This document shows positions 14,934 to 23,953 of a DNA stretch of 45,170 nucleotides, piece by piece. Where the stretch lies: assembly GCA_028824125.1 (NCBI GenBank), contig JAPPES010000019.1, forward strand, positions 1 through 45,170, in the 5' to 3' direction. The DNA is from Candidatus Poribacteria bacterium (GTDB taxonomy: Bacteria; Poribacteria; WGA-4E; WGA-3G). A program made the position numbers and the translations under genes. The notes under the pieces are model-generated. The model was not told where the DNA came from, searched no databases, and worked only from the letters and a program-made list of their open reading frames with translations. Numbering within the stretch: the first letter of the stretch is position 1; each line of letters opens with the position of its first letter.

Positions 14934-15172
14934 TTGACATCTTTTTGCCTTGCTATAAAACAAATGTTTATGGGCAGCTGACACCTTATTATTCGTATTG
15001 CGTTTCTAACACCTTGTACTTGGTGTGAGGATACAGAATGGTTACAAACATAAAAAGGAGTGGCTCATGTAAAGAATAAAGAATGAGTGCAATGGAAATT
15101 TTAACCTGTGTGACCACTGGCTTCATTGGAACAACCGCACATACCTTTTACATGAGCGAAGGGAGTTCGTAA
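14934..15172 (+). other. Remnant leader with promoter-like box and start-stop
   Basis: TTGACA (14934-14939) and TATAAA (14954-14959) are only 14 bases apart, so the promoter is probably damaged; its TTGACATCTTTTTGCCTTGC resembles the promoter at 35802 with a few bases missing. Downstream a strong Shine-Dalgarno site aaaaaggag precedes ATG TAA, a start directly followed by a stop (about 15067-15072). A 29-codon frame 15083-15172 (MSAMEILTCVTTGFIG at its start) looks like the N-terminal end of a lost gene. No intact gene is visible. Confidence 0.4.
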
Positions 15173-15182
15173 TGATAGACCG

Positions 15183-15440
15183 AAACCTGTTTTCTTCTAT
15201 AAAAACTTTAGCAAGGCACGCATGAATGAACAGGAAGCTATCTTCAAGAATGAGATACCCAAGTGTATTATCGCCAGCTCCGGCATGCTCACCGGTGGTG
15301 CTTCGGTATTTTATGCAGAAGGATTGGCTGCTCACGAAAAAATGCAATCTTTTTGTCCGGGTATCAGGACGCTGAATCGCCAGTAAGAAAGTTGCAAGAA
15401 CTACAATCAGGGGATACACTCAACTTCGGTTTATTTAAGA
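15183..15440 (+). pseudogene. Fragment of beta-CASP MBL ribonuclease
   Basis: Nucleotide and protein match to about 11850-12100 of the intact RNase gene: CIIASSGMLTGGAS, EGLAAHEK, FLSGYQDAESP, LQSGDTLNF. A homopolymer of six A, where the intact gene has seven, shifts the frame within HEKNAIFLSG. Neither HAHADH nor the C-terminal motif is present, so it is a non-functional fragment. It points to duplication or recombination with a second element carrying the same gene. Confidence 0.88.
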
Positions 15441-16110
15441 ATGGCGGCAGTAATTGTCTTGTCTACGTCAACAACAGGTTTTTGCGGACTTATGGCAACA
15501 CATAAGGTTACTATTTGTTGTGATATATGATGTTTATGGGTGTGTCTCATCCTTAGACTGAACCAAAAACACCAGGGTTGTGTATACAAATTGTGACAGT
15601 CTACAGGGAGGGTTGACAGGTGTGTTAACGAAAAAGGAGAATGTTTCAGGCAACTTATCCCTATAGGGATCTGGTTTCTACTATAACTTACTCGAAAGCA
15701 GCACTTTCTGATATGATAGAAACTAGCGCTGTCATATTGGTCTAATGGTCACTATGGCAGTGCTAAGCGTCGCTGGTGTGTCAACCACCTGGGGCGCACC
15801 TAAAAAATTAGGAAGCAGCCCTGACGTAACTCACGCGCCTCGTGAATTGCTAACGTCAACATATATTGTAGCAAATATACAAAACTTGTGCAATAAAAAT
15901 GAATCAGGCTCGGAATCGGTATATTTAGCATAACGCAACGCAATAAATGCGGAATCATCAGCATGATTCCACCAAAAATGCTATAGTAACTTTCCGTCCT
16001 TGATTTTTTGCAATTGTCCCACATGCTAAGAGTTTGGCTTTGTATGGGTGGATGTTGCCTGTTCCCATAAAGACTTTGAGTTGCGGAAAGTGATTATACT
16101 CGAATCGTTT
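15441..16110. other. Gene-free stretch with hairpins and debris
   Basis: No convincing gene. Visible structure: a 10-bp stem with two G-T pairs GCGCTGTCAT/ATGGCAGTGC (15726-15763); GGTG/CACC around a seven-base loop tgtcaac soon after; CCTAA/TTAGG; TGACGT with ACGTCA; and a perfect hairpin GGAATCAT-cagc-ATGATTCC (15951-15970). From 15984 to about 16050 the minus strand reads PYKAKLLACGTIAKNQGRKV, related to a fragment at 39451 (AKAELAGRGIAKFKDGKSL), so both are debris of one gene family. Confidence 0.45.
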
Positions 16111-16115
16111 AGCCT

Positions 16116-16180
16116 GCGCGTGTGCATACGCGCATATTTGCCATCGTGCACACGCGCGCGTATGCACACTTGTACGCGTG
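16116..16180. repeat. Palindromic repeat cluster upstream of parA
   Basis: GTGTGCATACGCGC (16120-16133) is repeated as an exact inverted copy GCGCGTATGCACAC (16156-16169); a further GTGCACACGCG lies between and TTGTACGCGTG follows. The alternating purine-pyrimidine blocks recur at 16452-16511. This is typical of a centromere-like partition site or ParA/RHH operator. The following 16181-16451 holds a 20-codon frame (16207-16269) overlapped by an inverted repeat TACCAAT/ATTGGTA and no clear gene. Confidence 0.65.
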
Positions 16181-16451
16181 AAAGGAGAATAGGAATTAGC
16201 TTACCAATGAATATAAGCAAGCGCGCGATTGGTAGTCAGAAGTTAGTTATCTGCGAACGAATTGAGTGACTAATACATGTTCATGGCGATAGGGCCGCTG
16301 CTACAAAAAACGGAATACGTTGTATCGCTATCTACTGAAAATGGGGAAACTGAATGATTTCTACTTTCTTATTGTCTGTTGAGATTGTATTGAACTGTCG
16401 TGTAAGTGTAAGTTGTAACGTATTCACCAACAGAAGCGTTTTTATCTCCAT

Positions 16452-16511
16452 AATGTGCACACTTGCATACGCGCACGCATGCTAACATGCACACACGCAT
16501 ATATGCACACA
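16452..16511. repeat. Second partition-type repeat cluster
   Basis: Blocks ATGTGCACAC, TTGCATACGCGCACGCAT, CATGCACACACGCAT and ATATGCACACAT run directly into the Shine-Dalgarno site of parA. They share the TGCAYACGCGCA core with the cluster at 16116. Position and sequence suggest autoregulatory operators or parS-like sites bound by the small partner protein. Confidence 0.65.
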
Positions 16512-16522
16512 TGGAGGTAGAT

Positions 16523-17143
16523 ATGAAAACTATAGCTGTTCTGAGTCGTAAAGGAGGCACCGGCAAGACTACCGTTGCTATCCACTTGGCAGTCGCAGCT
16601 GAACAAGCTGGACACACTACCGCACTTATTGATCTTGACCCACAAGCAAGTGCTGCTAGCTGGCGGGATATTCGTGAGAATAAATCCCCCGCAGTTATCT
16701 CAACGCATGCATCTCGATTAGCACAGACACTGCATATTGCGAAAGATAATGGTGCAACACTCGCTATTGTTGACACGGCCCCGCATACAGAATCCGCAGC
16801 ATTGGACGCTGCAACTGCTGCTGAGTTTGCTGTTATCCCTTGTAAGCCCGCACTCATTGACCTAAAGGCGATAGGTTCAACGATAAATATCATTCGCCTC
16901 GCAAATGTACCTGCGAGTATCATTCTTAACGGTGTGCCAGCGCGCGGTAATGTCGCGACACAAGCACGTAAGGCAATTAGTCATTACGATGTTACATGCG
17001 CGCCCTGTGAGATCGGAAGCCGGATAGCATTTAATTACGCTTACACTGCGGGGCTTGCTGTTCAGGAATACGAACCGAGGGGAAAAGCGTCAGGCGAAAT
17101 ACGCGAATTCTACGCATATATCGCTAAGGAAATGGGGGTGTAA
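16523..17143 (+). CDS. parA: ParA-type partition ATPase
   Basis: 206 aa. Start set at ATG 16523, five bases after ggaggt; an upstream extension would be made of the repeat cluster. Deviant Walker A KGGTGKTT at residues 10-17, with the signature lysine (SRKGGTGKT), Walker A' ALIDLDPQASAASW, and IVDTAPH as Walker B-like element. This is the short plasmid ParA/ParF class without an N-terminal HTH domain; it would move plasmid copies by ATP-driven gradients on the nucleoid. The next gene starts one base after its stop. It argues that the DNA is, or recently was, a low-copy plasmid or plasmid-like element. Confidence 0.93.
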   Translation: MKTIAVLSRKGGTGKTTVAIHLAVAAEQAGHTTALIDLDPQASAASWRDIRENKSPAVISTHASRLAQTLHIAKDNGATLAIVDTAPHTESAALDAATAAEFAVIPCKPALIDLKAIGSTINIIRLANVPASIILNGVPARGNVATQARKAISHYDVTCAPCEIGSRIAFNYAYTAGLAVQEYEPRGKASGEIREFYAYIAKEMGV

Positions 17144-17144
17144 C

Positions 17145-17429
17145 ATGCCAGCAAAGAAACCAGATTTAGCTGATGTTTTCGCACAAAATGAAGAACAGTA
17201 TAAGCCACAGGAAACGTCAGAAGAAACATCAATCCCTGTTGAAGTCACTCAAGTGAAACGTCCACCTTCGCGACAGAAGAAACTGCATATAGGAATATAT
17301 GTTGATGAGGACGTTCACACGCAGCTGAAGATTATCGGTATTGAAAAGAAGATGACGGTGCAGCAAATGGGGGTAGAGGCATTGAACGCTTTCTTTAAAT
17401 TGAATGATAAACCTCCTATTGCAAAGTAA
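17145..17429 (+). CDS. ParG/RHH-like partition partner
   Basis: 94 aa, starts one base after the parA stop. The N-terminal half is polar and probably disordered (NEEQYKPQETSEETSIPVEV). The C-terminal half fits a ribbon-helix-helix fold: strand KKLHIGIYVDEDV, helix HTQLKIIGIEKK, then TVQQMGVEALNAFFK. This arrangement, short ParA followed by a small RHH protein with a flexible N-terminus, is that of ParF-ParG and similar systems, in which the partner binds upstream repeats and stimulates the ATPase. A role in binding the clusters at 16116 and 16452 is inferred. Confidence 0.72.
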   Translation: MPAKKPDLADVFAQNEEQYKPQETSEETSIPVEVTQVKRPPSRQKKLHIGIYVDEDVHTQLKIIGIEKKMTVQQMGVEALNAFFKLNDKPPIAK

Positions 17430-17794
17430 GAAGAACTCATGAAGAAGTTTCTGTGCATTATCAGAAGTTAGTAACATCAAGTGATACATTTAGGAGGCAG
17501 TTTTGCTTCACTGATATGCCCGTGAAGGAGTTAGCAGTGATGTTGAAGTATCAATTTTTAAGAGTTGCAAAAATAATAATATGTTGACCTCATTCGGTTC
17601 AACATACCTTTTGGGGCAAGCAAATACGCTTTCTGCCCAGCAACATGATACCGTGGACTCCGAGGATACTTTATCAAGCCCTTTATTTTCTCCGTTTTTT
17701 GAAAAATCACTCTACTATCTTTATCATGGTGACTATTACAAGTAAAGAATAGGACAACCAAGTAATCAGTTGTAAGGTTAGTTTACCATCATAT
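17430..17794. other. Gene-free spacer between partition and defence regions
   Basis: Contains a ten-codon frame after the RHH gene and two short hairpins (ATGTTGA/TCAACAT starting at 17581; GGGGCA/TGCCC starting near 17612). No gene is visible. The spacer marks a clean boundary between mobile-element backbone and defence island. Confidence 0.5.
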
Positions 17795-17823
17795 TTGATT
17801 AACACGACAAAATGTAGTAAGAT
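17795..17823 (+). promoter_or_regulatory. Candidate promoter of the helicase-CBASS unit
   Basis: TTGATT (17795-17800) and TAAGAT (17818-17823) with a 17-base spacer, about 50 bases before the TTG start of the helicase. Each hexamer has four matches to consensus. Confidence 0.5.
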
Positions 17824-17875
17824 ACGGATATAAAGTCTGGAACTTAGATAAAAATAACCAAGAAGGGAAATCAAT

Positions 17876-20800
17876 TTGGCGCGTTTAGAAGAACTTAAAC
17901 AAGGTTGCATTGTTAAAGGCATATTACCAAATGAACAAGTCACAGTCGTAGCGGTTAAACCGTTAGGCACGGTTGGAATAGAACTCACCTACAAAAAGCC
18001 AGACGGATCCCTCCATAGCCAACTTATTTATAGGCACGATGAATCCGCCCTTGAAATTGTTACTGCAGGACTTCCGTGGAGTTTTGATGGAAACGGCGAC
18101 CTGTTCCGCCTTGCATCTGAGGCTTACCGTATCCGATTAGCACATCTCTTTGATATACGGCTTGCAGTCCACACGTCAAGCGTAGACCCATTGCCACATC
18201 AGATTACGGCAGTCTATGAAGAAATGCTACCGCGGCAACCGTTGCGTTATCTACTTGCTGACGATCCGGGAGCAGGCAAAACGATTATGACAGGCTTATA
18301 TCTCAAGGAACTTCTCGTACGGGGCGATTTAAAGCGTTGCCTGATTGTATGCCCCGGTAGCCTTGTGGAGCAATGGCAAGGCGAACTTGACCAACGATTC
18401 CACCTCCCTTTTGAAATCCTTACCCGTGAAAGAATTAACAGTTCGCGTACAGGAAATCCGTTCCAAGAACATAACTTACTTATCTGCCGGCTTGATCAAC
18501 TGAGCCGAAACGATGATATTCAGGAGAAGTTAAAACACACGGATTGGGACATTATTGTATGTGATGAAGCACATAAAATGTCCGCGTCCTTTTTTGGAGG
18601 GGACATTCGTGCTACAAAACGATACAGGCTTGGACAGCTGCTTGGAAAAATCACGCGCCACTTTTTATTGTTAACTGCCACACCCCACAACGGTAAAGAA
18701 GAAGATTTTCAACTGTTCATGGCTTTACTGGATGCTGATCGGTTTGAGGGGCGTTTTCGAGGGGGTGTTAACCCTGTGGATACTACTGATCTGATGCGCA
18801 GGATGGTTAAAGAAGACCTGTTGAAATTTGATGGAACGCGTTTATTTCCTGAACGTTATGCCTCCACGATCAACTATAAACTCTCTGAATTAGAAGCACA
18901 TCTATATGAAGAAGTTACCAGTTACGTCCGAGATGAGATGAACCGTGCCGATAATATTGAAGGACAACGCGGAAACCGAGTCGGATTTGCTCTTACTATC
19001 TTACAACGACGCTTAGCCTCGTCGCCAGAGGCAATCTACCGATCTATTCAACGCCGCAGGGAACGCTTGGAGGGACGACTGCTGGAGGAGAAAAATAACA
19101 AATCTGATACTTCAATCCGATTAGATACACCGATAGACAGTGATGTACCAACAGACCCAGAAGAAGTGGACAACTTTTATGATGAAGCGACTGCTGAAGA
19201 AGTAGAAGGAATGGAGGAGGAAGTCATAACACAAGCATCAGCAGCCCGAACGATCTCTGAACTTGAAGCAGAGATACAGACGCTTGTCCGTTTAGAAAAA
19301 TTAGCGCAAGAGGTGCGTAATAGTAATACTGACAAAAAATGGGAAGAACTCTCTAATCTCTTACAAAAAGAAGGCAATCCTTCTGAATCCGGTAAATTAT
19401 TTGACTCAGAAGGACACCGTCGCAAACTTATTATCTTCACCGAACATCGTGATACGCTTCAATACCTAACTGATAAAATTCAAACATTGGTAGGTCGCTC
19501 CGAAGCCGTTGTCACGATTTATGGCAGTATGCAACGGAAAAAACGCCAAGAAGCACAGGAAGCATTTACGCAGGACCCGAATGTACAAATCCTAATCGCT
19601 ACCGATGCTGCTGGCGAGGGTATCAACTTGCAACGGGCTCACTTGATGGTAAACTATGACCTACCGTGGAACCCAAACCGCATTGAACAAAGGTTCGGGA
19701 GGATTCACAGAATCGGGCAGACTGAGGTGTGTCACCTCTGGAATCTCGTTGCACCAAAAACGCGAGAAGGAGAAGTGTTCAATACCTTACTTCATAAACT
19801 TAATCAACAGCGCAGCTCCTTAGGAGGTGCTGTTTTTGATGTGTTGGGCAAATGTTTTACAGGTAAATCTCTCAGGAATCTCCTTATAGAAGCGATTCGT
19901 AAAGGAGATACACCTGAAGTCAGGGCACAATTAACGGAAGTAATTGATGGTGCATTAGACCACGATCATCTCCGAGACTTAATTAGAGAAAATAGTTTGG
20001 TTCATGGGACAATTGATACCAGCCGTCTCAACGATATCCGCGAAGATATGGAACGTGCAGAGGCGAAACGTTTGCAACCACACTTTATCGCTTCGTTCTT
20101 CCGAGAAGCGTTCACACAACTCGGTGGAACGCTACGTGAACGCGAGTCTAAACGTTATGAAATCCGCAACGTTCCCGCAATAATCCGTAAACGAGACGTT
20201 GCAATTGGTGTCGGCACACCGGTGCTAAAACAGTATGAACGTATTACCTTTGAAAAAGATTATATCACTGTTCAGGGGAAACCTCTGGCGGAATTTGTCT
20301 GTCCCGGCCATTCACTGCTTGATGCAACGCTTGATTTAGTCCTGGAACAACACCGTCCACTGCTTAAACAGGGAACAGTTTTGGTTGATCCGAATGCAAC
20401 TAATGATCAGATTCGTGTACTCTTCTACCTTGAACATGCAATTCAAGATGGACGGACACTTAAAGATGGAAATAGACAGACGGTTTCACGTCAAATGCAG
20501 TTCGTAGAAATCTATAAGGATGGAACGGTAAAAACACCCGGATATGCACCCTACTTGGATTATCGATCAATCACCGATGAAGAACAACCACAAGTATCTA
20601 CTTTACGGGAAGCAGAATGGCTACGGAACGGTGAAGAATTAGAATCTCGGATTATTGCCTATGCGGCAGAACACCTTATTCCACAACACCTTGACGAAGT
20701 GAAAAAACATAAAGATGAATTGGTAGAGAAAACAAAGCGAGCGGTTCATGAACGACTCACGAAGGAAATTTATTATTGGGATAATCGGGCAAGCCATTTG

Positions 20801-21412
20801 AAACGCCAGGAGGAAGCCGGAAAACCGATGGCAAAGATCAATGCAGACCAGGCACAAAGGCGCGCCAATGAGTTAGAGGAACGGCTTGAAAAACGTATGG
20901 AAGAATTAGCGCAGGAACAGCATATTTCCCCGATGGCACCAATTGTTATTGGGGGCGCACTCATCGTGCCACAATCGCTTTTGGAAACCACCGACGGTGA
21001 CACTGACAGCACAGTTCTGATTGCACAAGCGGATCGAGATAGGATTGATAAACTCGCAGTCGCTGCAGTGATGGAAGCGGAACGGAAACTTGGACGTTTA
21101 CCAATAGAGATGCCACACCACAATCCAGGTTATGATATTGAGTCAAAAGATCCGAATAATAACAGTCTACTGTTCATTGAAGTAAAAGGAAAATCGCCTG
21201 GAGCGACAAGCATTACCGTTTCTAAAACACAGATTTTCACTGCATTCAACAAACCAGAAGGTTTTATTCTTGCTATCGTTGAAGTAGAGGGCGATACAAC
21301 GAAAAAACCGCGCTATATTCGCGAGCCATTTCAGAAAGAACCGGACTTCGGCGCAAACAGCGTTAATTACGATCTCAATGAACTTCTTGCGCGTTCGGAA
21401 TCACCAAGTTAA
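17876..21412 (+). CDS. SNF2-type helicase with C-terminal DUF3883
   Basis: 1178 aa. TTG start after agaaggga. Helicase motifs: I DDPGAGKT (129-136), II DEAH (230-233), III TATP (267-270), then the C-lobe IATDAAGEGINLQRAH at about 575 and RFGRIHRIGQ at about 605, as in SNF2/RapA-like superfamily 2 translocases. A long charged helical region follows. Near the C-terminus (about 1062-1125) is a DUF3883-like segment: AERKLGRLPIEMPHHNPGYD and FIEVKGKS, whose D...E-x-K pattern resembles a PD-(D/E)xK nuclease core, though catalysis is not proven. Proteins of this build occur in defence islands beside DUF1156 and DUF499 genes. It heads the unit that continues with CBASS genes after 40 bases. Confidence 0.93.
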   Translation: MARLEELKQGCIVKGILPNEQVTVVAVKPLGTVGIELTYKKPDGSLHSQLIYRHDESALEIVTAGLPWSFDGNGDLFRLASEAYRIRLAHLFDIRLAVHTSSVDPLPHQITAVYEEMLPRQPLRYLLADDPGAGKTIMTGLYLKELLVRGDLKRCLIVCPGSLVEQWQGELDQRFHLPFEILTRERINSSRTGNPFQEHNLLICRLDQLSRNDDIQEKLKHTDWDIIVCDEAHKMSASFFGGDIRATKRYRLGQLLGKITRHFLLLTATPHNGKEEDFQLFMALLDADRFEGRFRGGVNPVDTTDLMRRMVKEDLLKFDGTRLFPERYASTINYKLSELEAHLYEEVTSYVRDEMNRADNIEGQRGNRVGFALTILQRRLASSPEAIYRSIQRRRERLEGRLLEEKNNKSDTSIRLDTPIDSDVPTDPEEVDNFYDEATAEEVEGMEEEVITQASAARTISELEAEIQTLVRLEKLAQEVRNSNTDKKWEELSNLLQKEGNPSESGKLFDSEGHRRKLIIFTEHRDTLQYLTDKIQTLVGRSEAVVTIYGSMQRKKRQEAQEAFTQDPNVQILIATDAAGEGINLQRAHLMVNYDLPWNPNRIEQRFGRIHRIGQTEVCHLWNLVAPKTREGEVFNTLLHKLNQQRSSLGGAVFDVLGKCFTGKSLRNLLIEAIRKGDTPEVRAQLTEVIDGALDHDHLRDLIRENSLVHGTIDTSRLNDIREDMERAEAKRLQPHFIASFFREAFTQLGGTLRERESKRYEIRNVPAIIRKRDVAIGVGTPVLKQYERITFEKDYITVQGKPLAEFVCPGHSLLDATLDLVLEQHRPLLKQGTVLVDPNATNDQIRVLFYLEHAIQDGRTLKDGNRQTVSRQMQFVEIYKDGTVKTPGYAPYLDYRSITDEEQPQVSTLREAEWLRNGEELESRIIAYAAEHLIPQHLDEVKKHKDELVEKTKRAVHERLTKEIYYWDNRASHLKRQEEAGKPMAKINADQAQRRANELEERLEKRMEELAQEQHISPMAPIVIGGALIVPQSLLETTDGDTDSTVLIAQADRDRIDKLAVAAVMEAERKLGRLPIEMPHHNPGYDIESKDPNNNSLLFIEVKGKSPGATSITVSKTQIFTAFNKPEGFILAIVEVEGDTTKKPRYIREPFQKEPDFGANSVNYDLNELLARSESPS

Positions 21413-21452
21413 TATAAAATGCAGTCCAATTGATTTGAGAATATGAGGAATC

Positions 21453-22430
21453 ATGGCAAACGTTCAGACATACTTCAATAAGTTTGATGAAAAGATCAGA
21501 AGAAGTTATAATGACAATAGCATTCTGAGAGAAAAGAGAGATTTACTTGTAAATGATTTACGTGTAGGGTTGCGGAGATACTTCCAAGACTATAATATGA
21601 GAACACCAAGATTTGAAACATTCAATCAAGGAAGTTACGCTATTGGTACAGGTATTGAACCTCTACCAGGTGAAGATTATGATATTGATGTCGGTTTGGT
21701 TTTTCATCTTTCAAAAAATGACCATTCTTCTGTTCAAGTAAAGCAATGGGTTCATGGTGCTCTACAATCCGGTAATAGAACGGTGGAATACAAACGTCCT
21801 TGTGTAAGAGTCCAGTACCATCGGGCAGGTAGTGAAGTTTATCATGTAGATTTGGCAGTTTATTCAGAAAGTCCATCTGATTGGGATAATCAAATGTATC
21901 TGGCGAAAGGTTTTCCCGGGTCTGTACCAGAAAATCGTATTTGGGAAGTCGCTGACCCCAAAAAACTGGTAGAAGTGTTTCAACAAAGATTTCAGCATCA
22001 GGGCGACCGAGATCAATTCAGGCGGATCATCCGATTTCTGAAGCGATGGAAAGACGTTACCTTTTCTGCAAATGGTAACGAGCGACCCACTGGAATTGCC
22101 ATATCCGCATGTGCCTTGAAATGGTTCCAGGTAGGGAGTGTTTGTAACTTCATGGATGGAAAAAATTATTATGACGATTTGACAGCACTCAAATATCTTA
22201 CCGAGTCAATCATCAATTATTTTAATTTTGGGAGTCGAATTACTGTATCTTTGCCTGTTCCACCTTACAACGACCTTTTTGAGAAAATGAGCGACAAGCA
22301 GATGTCGAATTTTAAAATAAAACTTGTAGTACTCAGGGAGGAGTTGATTCGGGCTGAAGAAGCGCATAATACTTTGAGAGCTTGTCAGAACTTACAAGGT
22401 GTCTTTGGTAGCGATTTTCCAACACAATAA
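21453..22430 (+). CDS. CD-NTase, cyclic-oligonucleotide synthase of CBASS
   Basis: 325 aa. The nucleotidyltransferase core is complete: NQGSYAIGT with G60-S61, then EDYDIDVGL giving D77 and D79, and third acid D133 in YHVDLAVYS. A following helical OAS-like C-lobe includes RIIRFLKRWKDVTF. These proteins sense phage infection and make a cyclic di- or trinucleotide that switches on an effector. The product cannot be read from sequence. The effector gene follows after 14 bases. No Cap2/Cap3 or HORMA/TRIP13 genes are nearby, so this is a minimal (type I-like) CBASS. The helicase gene upstream is probably on the same mRNA. Confidence 0.92.
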   Translation: MANVQTYFNKFDEKIRRSYNDNSILREKRDLLVNDLRVGLRRYFQDYNMRTPRFETFNQGSYAIGTGIEPLPGEDYDIDVGLVFHLSKNDHSSVQVKQWVHGALQSGNRTVEYKRPCVRVQYHRAGSEVYHVDLAVYSESPSDWDNQMYLAKGFPGSVPENRIWEVADPKKLVEVFQQRFQHQGDRDQFRRIIRFLKRWKDVTFSANGNERPTGIAISACALKWFQVGSVCNFMDGKNYYDDLTALKYLTESIINYFNFGSRITVSLPVPPYNDLFEKMSDKQMSNFKIKLVVLREELIRAEEAHNTLRACQNLQGVFGSDFPTQ

Positions 22431-22444
22431 TTGGTTTCAGACCT

Positions 22445-23608
22445 ATGAATACGAAAAAGAAATCAAAATCAGAAATTAATGACAGAAATGTACCACAACA
22501 TACTCGCTTGAAATTATGGGTCAAGGCAGCGGGCAGGTGTGAGTTTCGTGGATGTAACGAACCTGTATGGCAAAATAAGCTGACGTTAAGGGACAGAAAT
22601 TTCGGTGAAGTGGCACATATTATCGGGTCAAGTAAAGATGGACCCCGAGGGAGCGAAGAATCAGCGGATTTGCGAATCGCTTATTCCAACCTCATGCTTT
22701 TATGTCAACGATGCCATAAAGAAATTGACGACGACACAGATAAATACCCCCCGGAATTACTACGCCAGTGGAAACAAGAACATGAAAAGAGAATTGAGAT
22801 TCAAACAAGCCATTCAGAGGATATTCATAAGTCTACGGTTGTACTTTTCACGGTAAAGATCAAAGATAGGGTTACGCCAATTAACCGGGCAGCATATCGC
22901 AATGCTATGTTCCCCATGTATCCTGTTGACGAAGGAATAAAGATTGACAATCAAGATTTTAATCGACATGGTGATGAATCGGAATGGGAGGCTTACGCAA
23001 GGGTTATTGAAAGAAAAATCAAATCCAGTATTGAGGAAGGAATAGACGAGAAGAAGATCAAACATTTCTCTGTATTTGCCATCGGTCCTATGCCGCTGCT
23101 TATGTTTCTGGGTAAATGTATCGGAGACACCATTTCGACTGATTTATACCAAAGCCATAGAAACATCAAGGATACAAGCAAAACATGGTCATGGCAAGCA
23201 GAAGAAGGGGAGGTACATACCTCTTACATAGTGAACCCTATCAAGATAGCAGAAAAGAGTGAAAACGTTGCAATCGTGTTAGCTCTAAGCGATACAATAG
23301 AGAAGGACAAATATGCTAACTTCGTTGACGATAATTTTAGCATTTACGAGATAACAATAAAGGAACCTGACCCACGCTTTTTGAAAAATCCTAAGCAGCT
23401 TGAGCATTTCAGTTATGAGTATCGGAAGTTGTTGAATCAAGTTCAAGCCACGCATGGACACCGCTGCAGAATCTATATTTTACCGGCTGTCCCTGTATCA
23501 ATTGCGGTTGAATGTGGTCGGGTGCTATTGCCGACAAAAGATCCTGAAATTTTTGCATGCGAATATTATGGTCAGGAAGGGTTTAGGAAAGTTCTAAAAA
23601 TAAATTAA
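22445..23608 (+). CDS. cap5: Cap5-type CBASS effector, HNH nuclease plus SAVED
   Basis: 387 aa. N-terminal HNH: C32 and C37 (GRCEFRGC), EVAHIIG with H58, SNLMLLCQRCHKEID with N82, C87, C90 and H91. From about residue 120 the sequence fits a SAVED domain, the sensor of cyclic nucleotides derived from CARF-like folds: VLFTVKIKDRVTPINRAAYR, HFSVFAIGPMPLLMFLGKCI, ENVAIVLALSDTI and a final RIYILPAVPVSIAVECGRVL. In this family ligand binding causes assembly and double-stranded DNA cutting, giving abortive infection. The pairing with the CD-NTase confirms the system. All HNH residues are present, so it looks active. Confidence 0.93.
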   Translation: MNTKKKSKSEINDRNVPQHTRLKLWVKAAGRCEFRGCNEPVWQNKLTLRDRNFGEVAHIIGSSKDGPRGSEESADLRIAYSNLMLLCQRCHKEIDDDTDKYPPELLRQWKQEHEKRIEIQTSHSEDIHKSTVVLFTVKIKDRVTPINRAAYRNAMFPMYPVDEGIKIDNQDFNRHGDESEWEAYARVIERKIKSSIEEGIDEKKIKHFSVFAIGPMPLLMFLGKCIGDTISTDLYQSHRNIKDTSKTWSWQAEEGEVHTSYIVNPIKIAEKSENVAIVLALSDTIEKDKYANFVDDNFSIYEITIKEPDPRFLKNPKQLEHFSYEYRKLLNQVQATHGHRCRIYILPAVPVSIAVECGRVLLPTKDPEIFACEYYGQEGFRKVLKIN

Positions 23609-23630
23609 TTTTTTGAAGGAGAATTTATAC

Positions 23631-23765
23631 ATGCCACTGATATTTCTCACAACCGTTCTGAACCTAATAAACATCAACACCAGGCGCGTATACAGATATG
23701 AAATTATGAAATTCGATCTCGTTTTCAAGGTTTGGTTTACTTTAAACCCCAGTTTTCTTCATTAA
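23631..23765 (+). CDS. Small ORF, 44 aa
   Basis: ATG with a strong Shine-Dalgarno site gaaggagaa, 22 bases after the effector stop. Product MPLIFLTTVLNLININTRRV followed by 24 further residues, hydrophobic and basic, no motif. It may be a real small protein of the CBASS unit, or the beginning of a gene lost by rearrangement. The remaining gap up to 23953 shows no gene. Confidence 0.35.
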   Translation: MPLIFLTTVLNLININTRRVYRYEIMKFDLVFKVWFTLNPSFLH

Positions 23766-23953
23766 ATAAGCAATTTCAGCCTGCTTTTGATTTATAATGA
23801 AGCGAATATTTCACTCTAAAGTTGTTTATCACTTTGCATTTTCATGAACTCAATTCGAGGAACGTTTATAAATATTGGCATCTACAGGGTATTGAGAAAT
23901 GTCAGATTAATTATAATCCAAACTATAATAAAATAACATTACTAAAACAAATT

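Noticed and set aside
15745..15933. 62-aa open frame as a gene
   Set aside because: No ribosome site, overlaps hairpin-forming sequence and has no recognisable features.
16463..16522. Longer N-terminus for ParA
   Set aside because: It would be encoded by the palindromic repeats (HTRTHANMHTR-like) and lacks a ribosome site; ATG 16523 has ggaggt.
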